A stretch of 64,000 nt of DNA from Tillandsia leiboldiana. Its lineage: Eukaryota > Streptophyta > Magnoliopsida > Poales > Bromeliaceae. Where the stretch lies: assembly GCA_029204045.2 (NCBI GenBank), contig CM055062.1:9047705-9111704 (forward strand), written 5' to 3'. The stretch's first letter is position 1; each line of letters starts with the position of its first letter. Of this stretch, positions 56,716-64,000 are shown in pieces. The translations under genes were made by a program, and so were the position numbers. The notes beneath the pieces are model-generated. The model searched no databases. It had not been told where the DNA came from and saw only the letters and a program-made list of their open reading frames with translations.

Positions 56716-58002
56716 TGTTACGGAATTTGAGTTGGCGTAGTTTCGTGAAAGTGTCAAGTCTTGAAGATTGAAGGTAAAGAAAGTTGGATCATTCAACTCA
56801 ATCTCAAGAAAGAAGAATTCAAAAGGATCAGGTATGTTTAACTAAATATTTTTTTGTGATCCGAATACTTCTTGTAGTGTAGAAACACTTGGAAGAATTT
56901 TTAACTGCATAAAAATCAAAAACTGGTGTTAGGACATGTTCAGGATCCGGATCAGAGCCAGCGATCCGGATCCCGAAGGTTGTTGTTTCATACATTACTT
57001 CAATCCGGATCGCAGCATCTCACGATCCGGATCCCGAACGTTGAGTTCTCTGAAATGTATGAACGATCCGGATCAGGCATTCCGATCCGGATCCCGAACG
57101 TTTGTTTTCTGGAAACCGTCTTTATTGCAACTGCAATCCGGATCGCTCAAATCCGATCCGGATCGCCGTCCGTCAAAATTCCAGAAATGTTAGGTTTTTG
57201 ATTCTTATCTCCTTCCTAGGGTTTCTAACCTATAAATAGACCCTATGACTCTTTTTCTAGGGTGTATCCAGAATCCAAATAGAGCCGTCATATTCATATA
57301 TCATTTCATACGGCCCTAGATCCACATATAGAGAAGAAAGGAAATCATTAGAGAATACTCTATGTTTCTTCATCTATATTGATTAGTTTGATTCTAGGTA
57401 TTCATACTCACATCTTGAGTTGAATCAAACTAATGAATACTTAGATGGTATTTCCGATCTATCTTTGATCTAAGTATTCGGCGGATCATCACCACCAAAA
57501 ACAACGATTTACCCCAAAAATCGGCGCGTGGATTCGCGTGTCCTTGTGGATTCAAGGTTCAACCGCTCTTGTGGATTCGGAGCGAGGCACATTCGTGGAT
57601 TCGAAGGGTGCTATTGGGTGAAGACCGTGGACTCGGTCGGACGTCGTGGATTCGACGTTGGACGCCGTGGATTCGGCGTTGGGCGCAGATCGTGGATTCG
57701 AGAAGCGTCGCGGAGCGAGCGGAGAAGATCCTCTAGGAGCGTATGGAAAAGGTTGAGTCGTAAGTGTGTACGGTAAATCACCTTGTACGTGTTTTAATTC
57801 TAGTGGATTTCTGCCGTGTTATCGGTCCCGTAGTTTTTTACTCCGGTGATGGAGTTTTCCACGTAAAAATCTTGCGAGTTATTTTTATTTCCGCATTGGG
57901 TTTTTATCGCAATGATTTTTGAGTGTTTATACGTTTACACCTATTCACCCCCCTCTAGGTGTTTTTTCCCCTATTTAGATCCTTATTACATATAACCCAA
58001 CA
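56716..58002 (+). repeat. Element C right LTR
   Basis: 1287 bp, TGTTACGG...ACCCAACA. Palindrome array 56942-57165, TATAAATAG 57231, hairpin array 57522-57705. It differs from the left LTR by a 19-bp insertion and about ten substitutions. Confidence 0.93.
57522..57705 (+). ncRNA. TGGATT-loop hairpin array, right LTR of C
   Basis: Same array as 37567-37750. In the third unit the pairing is weaker (TTG/CGG) than in the left LTR, where GCTC-T-CG pairs with CG-GAGC around one bulged base. Confidence 0.7.
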
Positions 58003-58007
58003 ACAAC

Positions 58008-59711
58008 GCCCTCGGATGTTCCTTCGGCAGTGGTTCTTGGACCTACGCCAGGGGCTACTGACGGGGACCCTGTGAGGGTGACTGTGGTAGCAATCTCCCT
58101 CACCCTCTCCACCTTCTCGGTAGGAAGAGATGTTGCTTTTAGTGCGGGGCAGGTTCAGGAGAGGGTAGGTTTGCCGGATTTAGTGGTACAATCCGCCGGT
58201 GTTTACTAGTGACACGACTGGTCCTTTGGTCGTAGGACGTAGGTAGATACCCCAGTGTGACACGTTGGAGGGTTATGGTTGGAGGAGTGCAAGCAGTTTC
58301 CTCTAGCAGTCTTTTTCTTGAGGAGATCGCCCGTACATTGGTGGAAGACAGTGCCCCAGGCTATTCCTTCGGCAGTGGTTCCTGGACCTACGCCGGGGAC
58401 TACTGGCGTGGACCCTTAGGGTGCAACTGTGGGGACACCACCTCACTCCCTTTTCTACCACTTCTGCTGTTGGTACTTTAGTAGTCTCCCGTAGGGTTTG
58501 TTCCCACGGGTGCACCGTGGTGGGTGTCGTTGTGGAAGTTCTTATTGGGTTTTACCTGATTGGTTTGTTAGCTGTTGATTACAGTGGTTTAGCCGCTAGT
58601 TTTCACAACCTTGCCAAGGTATAGGAGAAGGAGAAATTTCCTATGGTAGATGCCCATAGCCTTAGCTGTTGCTGTGGTTACTGCGTTGGCATTAGAAAAT
58701 CTTCATAGTGGATTTTGGGTTTTGTCTGGTTTTAGGTACATAGGTTGTGGCACGCAAAAGCGTATGCGGTTTGGTTTGTTTAACCTTGTGCGTTTCGGAG
58801 TGTCGGGTACTCTGGAGCGGGTGTGGACACCATCACCAGTTCGGTCTCGTGGTCTCTTGAGGTATGTACCAAGTGAAACCCGGACACATCAATCGCTAAT
58901 GGATGAAAGCGACTTGGTCTCGTAGAGACAGGTGTGGGTTTCACTGGTAGGACATGGTTGGGTAATCCGTTTCACTTGGAGACCGATGTGAGTGGTATCC
59001 TTTCGGGTTGCACTTGTGGTGTTCACGGAGGATCAGTGTCTATTGTACCCATGTTCTTTGTTAAATCTCCGGTTTGAACTTTGGTCTGAACTCGGGAAGG
59101 GTTACGACATGCCGATCCAGTGTCTTCCTGGGAAGGCAAACATCGTGGTTGTTGCGTTGAGCAGGAAGGTCTAGGCTCCCAATCATCGGTTTAGTTTTGC
59201 ACCAAGCTGAGTGGCTTGGTGGCTGTTCCGGCAGGTTAGACTGGAGGGTGCGCCTCAGGGCACGGTTGTGTGACTGATGACTCTGGTGTAGAAATTATCC
59301 TGCTCAAGCGGAGCTTGGTAGGCCTTTTGGCTGTCGTGTTAGTAGGAATTCTGAGTTCGGGTAAACCGGTTAGCTTAGTCGACGAGTTCCATGCCTTTCA
59401 CTTGTCGTAGCCTCAATCGATTGGAGCAAATGTAGGTCAACAATATTTAGGGACTACATGGAGTTCTGGCATCGATCATCTTCGACAAGAATACCCGAGA
59501 TGCATCTCTTTTGTTTTGGGGGAGTAAGGACTCGTTGGTCCAGTTTTGGTGGTAGAACTGGGGTGTTTTGACGCATCGCAAGGCTTTTGTTTCTGATCAC
59601 TCTAAGCCGTCAAAGGAGCTATGCGGACCGGTGGCGTTGTGACTTGGAACCCCAGGTCGGGGAGCAGTTTTGCTCGGGTTTGTTCCGGCCAAGAGTGTTA
59701 CGGCTTTTTGG
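58008..59711 (+). repeat. Gypsy-derived block I, right part (between C and H)
   Basis: Continues 36441-36774. The only coding trace is 'GYDMPIQCLPGKANIVVVALSRK' (about 59100-59170), the end of a gypsy RNase H with the usual YHPGKANVVADALSRK altered. The stretch near 59560-59640 matches 18630-18710 of E. Frames of 60-91 codons are not supported. Confidence 0.55.
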
Positions 59712-60016
59712 TGTTGGCATATTTCGTGAGTCAAGTCAGTGAGTTGAGTCGGAGTCTTAAAGGGATCAAATTGTCAAATCAGCCTTCGAAGACTCATTGA
59801 AGATTCAACATGAGCCCAAGTCAACTCCCAGGTATGATTAAATATAGATCATGGTGATTAAAGTTCGTTTATAATAATTGGAAACAGGAAATTAATGAAA
59901 ACCGGTTTAGACTTGGTTTTAGGAACTTGGTTTTAACTTACAACTTAATTTAAGTTTGGATTCCGGTACTTGGTTTGTTTTGGATAAAGTTTATCTTGGA
60001 AAAATCAGTTTTTACA

Positions 60017-60113
60017 TTGCGTACCGGAACCACACTTGAAGTTCCTCTAACCCGACACAGAATTTTCTGAAAATTGCATTGCGTACCGGAACACGTTATT
60101 TGGTACCGGTACA
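60017..60113 (+). repeat. GTACCGG-type palindrome repeats in U3 of H
   Basis: GCGTACCGGAAC twice and GGTACCGGTACAC once. Like GATCCGGATC in C these are palindromic or nearly so with a central CCGG, but the outer bases differ. Confidence 0.65.
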
Positions 60114-60167
60114 CAATGCCCTATCGGGATAAATTTACTAAACCGACTTTTATCTTTTTCCAAGGGT

Positions 60168-60176
60168 TATAAATAG
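60168..60176 (+). promoter_or_regulatory. TATA box, element H LTR
   Basis: TATAAATAG after CCAAGGGT, at the same place relative to the array and hairpins as in C. Confidence 0.75.
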
Positions 60177-60411
60177 ACACTTAGGGTTTCTCGATACTTA
60201 CCGATCAATTCAGAAACACTCGAGAGCAACCCTAGAGGCTGGTTTTTACCGTTCTTCTCTTTCGCCTCTTTTAGGTCAATTCGACGGTTCTTCCAAGATC
60301 TATCTTTTGTCGAATTGATCTAGTCTTTGCTTAGAGTTTCCTTCTACGGTTCCTCAATGAGAATCTAAGCAAAGGATCACCATCGAAGCCAATATTCATA
60401 TCGGCTGAGTT

Positions 60412-60520
60412 TGCGTCGTGGATTCGACGTGGCATCGTGGATTCGGTGTGCTAAAGGCGTTTCGTGGATTCGAAATGTGTGCTCGTGGATTCGAGTGGCG
60501 TTCGTGGATTCGAACGTGTG
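60412..60520 (+). ncRNA. TGGATT-loop hairpin array, element H
   Basis: Five units with loop TGGATT closed by CG/CG. Stems are CGTCG/CGACG, CATCG/CGGTG (one G-U), TTTCG/CGAAA, GCTCG/CGAGT (one G-U) and CGTTCG/CGAACG. Stem bases differ from each other and from C while pairing is kept. Confidence 0.75.
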
Positions 60521-60821
60521 CAGTGGACGTGCAATCGGTGAGCGCAAGGTCCGAAGAAGTTGAAGGAGGGGTTTGAGTCCGTGGAGTCGGTAATCACCTT
60601 GTTATTCTTCTTTTCTTAGTGGATTGTTATTACGTGTTGGTCCCGTGGTTTTTCTCCTGGATTGGAGTTTCCACGTATATCTCGGTGTGCTATTTTTATT
60701 TTCCGCATTGGTTTTTATTTTGCACTGAGATTGGTTTTATAAGTATTACACCTATTCACCCCCCCTCTAGTTGTTCGATAGTACCTATTTAGATCCTTGG
60801 GGATCCATAAAAACCTACAAT

Positions 60822-60833
60822 TGGTATCGGAGC
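60822..60833 (+). promoter_or_regulatory. Primer-binding site of element H
   Basis: TGGTATCGGAGC, two bases after the LTR. It differs by one base from the TGGTATCAGAGC of element A. Confidence 0.85.
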
Positions 60834-60853
60834 GGGTTTTAGGTTTATCTATC

Positions 60854-62296
60854 ATGTCGGGTGAAAGTGGTAATATTTATAGACCTCCTCTTTTTGATGG
60901 GACTAATTATGCTTATTGGAAAGTGCGGATGAGGGCTTTTCTCATCGCAATTGATGAGCGGGTTTGGCAATCCGTCGAATACGGTTGGGTGCATCCTGTT
61001 GAGGAAGTAGGAAATTCTACTACCCCAAAACCTCGCTCTAGATGGTCCAAAGAGGAACTCGAAAGATCTTCTTACAATGGGAAAGGTATGAACGCTCTTT
61101 TTAACTCTCTTTCCTCGACTGAGTTCACAAGAATTTCCGCGTGTGAAACCGCGAAGAAAATTTGGGATATTCTCAAAATTACACATGAGGGTACTAATCT
61201 TGTAAAAATTCAAAAGCTCCAGATGCTTACAAGTCAATTTGACTCTATTCATATGGAAGAGCACGAATTGTTTACAGATTATTACACTAGACTTCAAGAT
61301 GTGATCAATACTTGTGCTAATTTAGGAGAAAAGATCCCGGAGTCGAGAATTATAAGAAAGATACTTCGGACTCTTCCGGAACGGTTTAGGGCAAAAGTTA
61401 CCGCCATTGAAACCGTTAGTCATCCGGATGAGATGAGTGTAGAGAAATTAGTAGGTGCTTTGCAAACTTATGAAATGACTTTTCCTACTAATCAAGTTTC
61501 TTCCAAGTCTTCTTCTAAGCTTACAGGTATTGCTTTCAAATCAACAAAGGAAGAAGATAGCGAATCAAGTTCCGACGATGAAATCTCTTTTGCCGATTTT
61601 GAAGAACAATTGGCGCGGATTGTAAAGAAATTTCGTCGGAAATTTTGGAAGAATCGAACCGATGGGTCTTCATCCACGAAACCATCTAAAGGATCATCGG
61701 GTTCTAAATCCTCTAACCTCAAAAGCCTTGCAAAACCTTCTAAGGAAAAAGATGAATTCGAAGGGAAAATCCGATGTTATAGATGCAAAGGCTACGACCA
61801 TATTTCAACGGATTATCCTTCTCCGAAATCATATAAAAAGAAGGCTTTGCAAGCGAAAACTTGGGACGATTCTACTTCTAATGAATCGACCTCAAGTAAA
61901 GCGGAAAAAGTCGTTGCTTTTCATGCCTCTCAAATTCCCTCTTCTAATTTGTGTTTATCATCTTTAGTCACTGACTCTACTCCTTTGATTTTGTATGAAA
62001 CATCAACAACCGGCGGAGAGTCATCAAGTGAGGGGGAGTCGGACGAAGAAGAACTCGTTGAGGCATATCAACAACTTCTTACGGAATCAAAGAAGATGGC
62101 CAAACATATTAAGAAGTTGAGGAAGCAACGACTTGAAGTTCAAGACGAGAATCAAGCTTTAAAGATAAAACTTCATGATCTCGAGGAGGAACAAGGACGT
62201 TTATTGGATAACAATAAAATCCTCCAAGAAAAGCTAAACCAATCGGAGACAAATGCTAAATCATATATGGACAAGATTGGTTTTCTAGAAAAATAG
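60854..62296 (+). CDS. gag: Element H gag, first part (ends at an in-frame TAG)
   Basis: Sirevirus Gag. I place the start at 60854, because an earlier in-frame ATG at 60797 lies in the LTR ahead of the primer-binding site. Near the N-terminus 'PPLFDGTNYAYWKVRM' opens the UBN2-type capsid domain, with 'ACETAKKIWDIL' and 'EGTNLVKIQKLQML' following, all close to element C. The first zinc knuckle ('CYRCKGYDHISTDY', about residue 308) has lost its last Cys to Tyr. Acidic serine clusters and a long coiled coil follow. A TAG at 62294-62296 ends the frame; the same frame continues beyond it. Confidence 0.85.
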   Translation: MSGESGNIYRPPLFDGTNYAYWKVRMRAFLIAIDERVWQSVEYGWVHPVEEVGNSTTPKPRSRWSKEELERSSYNGKGMNALFNSLSSTEFTRISACETAKKIWDILKITHEGTNLVKIQKLQMLTSQFDSIHMEEHELFTDYYTRLQDVINTCANLGEKIPESRIIRKILRTLPERFRAKVTAIETVSHPDEMSVEKLVGALQTYEMTFPTNQVSSKSSSKLTGIAFKSTKEEDSESSSDDEISFADFEEQLARIVKKFRRKFWKNRTDGSSSTKPSKGSSGSKSSNLKSLAKPSKEKDEFEGKIRCYRCKGYDHISTDYPSPKSYKKKALQAKTWDDSTSNESTSSKAEKVVAFHASQIPSSNLCLSSLVTDSTPLILYETSTTGGESSSEGESDEEELVEAYQQLLTESKKMAKHIKKLRKQRLEVQDENQALKIKLHDLEEEQGRLLDNNKILQEKLNQSETNAKSYMDKIGFLEK

Positions 62297-62809
62297 TTTG
62301 AGGAGATTCATGTCACCAACCAAGCATTGACCAAGCAAGTTCATGAACTCAAATCCGACATACAAAGGCTTTCAACCGTTTCCAAGAAACTAGATTGTAT
62401 GTGCGGATTAGGTCAAACAAGCAAGGTTGGTTTGGGTTTTAAAAAGGATCAAACTGTGCTTGCTTCAAGTTCCACAATCAAATTGAAAGGAAGAACGTGT
62501 CATCTTTGTGGACTTGAAGGACATTTGGTGAAGGATTGCCCAAAAAAGAGAAAGAAAAATCCTTCGGCAACTTCATCTATGGAGCGAACTCAAGGGACTC
62601 AAAAGATACATCAAGTCAAAGGAGTTCACTCATTCCGCCAAAGGTCCGAGCCGCAACATCAATCATACAAGTGGATCACTGCGAGGCAAAGACCTAAGGT
62701 GGATCAACAGTCAAAGCTATCAACTCCCGACCACAGTGAATCAAGACAACCCAAAATTCGACGATTTTGGATTCGGAAAGGTGATATCTTTCCTTGTCTT
62801 AAGTTCTAA
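62297..62809 (+). pseudogene. gag: Element H gag, part after the stop codon
   Basis: Same frame as the preceding gag. It continues the coiled coil ('ALTKQVHELKSDIQRLS'), then the second zinc knuckle 'CHLCGLEGHLVKDC' (intact CCHC, near 62500), a basic serine-rich tract, and 'FWIRKGDIFPCLKF' before the TAA at 62807-62809. In C the equivalent 'VWVRKGEIYPCL' runs straight into protease. In H the coding ends here, so the pol deletion starts within a few codons of this point. Confidence 0.8.
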
Positions 62810-63230
62810 ATAGCTTATGACTGTATGTAATGCTTTGATTGGTTTTCCTTTCATATTTTTCTGAATCTCTGCATTACATGTTTTCAATGCTCTTTGTTTT
62901 TATGCTTTGTTTTTTTTTAACAAAAGGTTTTTAATGAACAAGTGCATTGAATAAAAAAAAAAATGGGCTTCACGTTTATTCACTCCAAATTAATTTTATA
63001 TGGATTATAACCTTTACTCCATAATCATAATCTTGAAGATACTTCATTATAGGAGTTTTTGATATTATAAGCATCAAATTTTAGAAATCATGTGTGATCT
63101 TTAGATGCTTAACCTATCTCGGTTGTGTGAATTCATTGTGATAAACGTGAGACAACCGATAGACTAAAATTTGGAATTTGATTCTTTCACGTAAGAGATT
63201 GCATTCTTACAAGGGTAAATAAATGAATTG

Positions 63231-63476
63231 CAAAAGATGTGGAAAGAGTTACATCCAAAAGGAGTGTGAAAACTACCACCACATGTTGGAAAGAGCTGCC
63301 ACCCCGGCCGTCCGGTTTGTGTGTGAAGCTACCACATGTTTTGGATGCTAGAAAAATATTTTTGAAATTTTTTTTAGATGAAGCATTCGGAGATTTAAAT
63401 TCAGAGTTCTTATTTTGAACAATCTCCTGGTTGGTATAAGGTGGGATACTTGAAAGATGCTCAAAGAGCCACCCTT
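63231..63476 (+). ncRNA. Conserved non-coding block, copy in H
   Basis: GATGTGGAAAGAGTTACATCC at the start, GTGTGAAAACTACCACCACATG, TTGGTATAAGGTGGG and GATGCTCAAAGAGCCAC match C and G, while surrounding sequence does not align by eye. Confidence 0.55.
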
Positions 63477-63844
63477 AGGTATTTTAGTGCTTATCTCAAT
63501 TTGAAAGGGTAGAATTCAAGATTGATGTCACTTGGAAATCTCCGTAAGTCATCTTTGTAAATTCGTTACATCTTGATAGAGTTTGGATCTCAAGATTATT
63601 TTTGATGACTTGTGTTTGATGAATATAACATGAAAAACGGTTTATATTAATGTTTTACCTTTATTTTTCATGATTTTGGAGTAAATCTTTTTAATTTTTA
63701 TAATTAATTGGATTGAATGACATCTATGTGAATTCATTGTTTTTCAAAGCACTTAAATGGATTTCTTGATGGTATACAAATCAGTATTTGAAAAGATTTC
63801 AAAATTTGGATTTGTTTCAAGAAATTTTTTGCTTTTTGGCTCTG

Positions 63845-64000
63845 TTGTTCCGGTACCTGCTTTTTAGTACCTGAAAATCTAATCCGGATTAGAAAATCCA
63901 ATCCGGATCCCGAATGTGAAGTTTTCTGGTTTTTCACTTGCGTACCGGTACTACATTTTTAGTACCGGAACTACATTGCGGATCCGGATCATCCCATGCC
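63845..64000 (+). promoter_or_regulatory. Palindrome array after gag in H
   Basis: Contains GTTCCGGTACC, AATCCGGATT, AATCCGGATCCCGAA, GCGTACCGGTAC, AGTACCGGAAC and GATCCGGATC. The GTACCGG motifs match the U3 of H itself. It stands where C and G have their internal promoter-like array; the TATA-like box would be past the window edge. Confidence 0.6.

Larger units (their letters stand above)
36780..58002 (+). mobile_element. Element C: full-length Sirevirus-type copia element, split by D
   Basis: LTR 36780-38047, PBS, gag, protease, first half of integrase, [element D 40954-51279], second half of integrase, RT-RNase H, long 3' region with its own ORF, three polypurine tracts, LTR 56716-58002. 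Without D it is about 10.9 kb. Copia gene order, extra 3' ORF, multiple polypurine tracts and a coiled-coil Gag extension are known Sirevirus traits. The LTRs differ by about ten substitutions and one 19-bp indel, so C is young, yet gag-pol has one frameshift and two stops. Confidence 0.92.
59712..60819 (+). repeat. Element H left LTR
   Basis: TGTTGGCATATTTCGTGAG...AACCTACA, 1108 bp. U3 contains TTGCGTACCGGAAC and GTACCGGTAC repeats (60017-60113), then TTATAAATAG at 60168 and a five-unit hairpin array. ACACCTATTCACCCCCCC near 60745 is shared with C. Confidence 0.85.
59712..64000 (+). mobile_element. Element H: Sirevirus derivative lacking pol (runs off the window)
   Basis: LTR 59712-60819, PBS, gag with both zinc knuckles, then directly the Sirevirus-type 3' region, with no protease, integrase or RT. 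Gag stops just where protease would begin. Its LTR is almost unrelated to that of C except for the hairpin array and the CTATTCACCCCC end region. The 3' LTR is beyond the window. Confidence 0.85.
62810..64000 (+). other. Element H 3' non-coding region (incomplete)
   Basis: AT-rich, no gene. It includes the conserved block 63231-63476 and, at the window edge, a palindrome array (63845-64000). The 3' ORF and LTR expected further on are outside the window. Confidence 0.7.

Noticed and set aside
60797..60853. Upstream ATG extending gag of H
   Set aside because: It lies in the LTR before the primer-binding site; the homologous Gag of C begins at the position matching 60854.

Overview
This window looks like nuclear DNA from a flowering plant with a repeat-rich genome. 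I find no host protein-coding gene, rRNA, tRNA or CRISPR array. Almost all of it is LTR retrotransposons nested in one another, plus a cluster of small DNA transposons and microsatellites. Primer-binding sites match plant initiator-tRNA-Met, and the pol signatures are those of plant Ty1/copia and Ty3/gypsy lineages. Nothing fixes the species.

Layout. (1) 313-11223 is a gypsy-type LTR (family F, + strand), split at 763 by a complete but decayed Ty1/copia element A (764-10065; LTRs 764-2861 and 8039-10065; target duplication GCAGC). (2) 11224-11323 is a 100-N gap. (3) 11324-16875 is the 3' half of a Sirevirus-type copia element G. (4) 16876-17184 holds two short LTR fragments. (5) 17185-23759 is a decayed Tekay/Del-like gypsy element E with one LTR (20453-23759). 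(6) 23760-34330 is a minus-strand nest: solo LTR F1 (26759-30696) lies in LTR F2 of the same family (25159-26758 + 30697-32981), and F2 lies in an LTR related to element D. (7) 34331-36440 carries a CACTA-type MITE and four inverted-repeat elements bordered by TA/GA microsatellites. (8) 36441-59711 is a degraded gypsy-derived block I, interrupted by a full Sirevirus C (36780-58002; target duplication ACAAC). C is itself split inside integrase by D (40954-51279; target duplication TTTGT), an internally deleted gypsy element with two 4214-bp LTRs that are almost identical. (9) 59712-64000 is Sirevirus H, which has lost its whole pol region and runs off the window.

How the parts work. A, C, G and H carry gag or pol pieces (Gag with zinc knuckles, protease, integrase, RT-RNase H), but every pol reading frame except the RT-RNase H of C is broken. 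D, H and the solo LTRs encode no complete machinery and would need proteins supplied by relatives.

The most interesting material is non-coding. Hairpin arrays with an invariant loop and covarying stems occur in three unrelated lineages: the Sirevirus LTR transcript leader, the leader of A, and the LTR of D. The Sirevirus elements also carry, downstream of pol, a second copy of their LTR palindrome array. In C and G this is followed by a TATA-like box and splice-like sites ahead of a separate 3' ORF, which looks like an internal transcription unit. Identities and similarities were judged by eye and are approximate.
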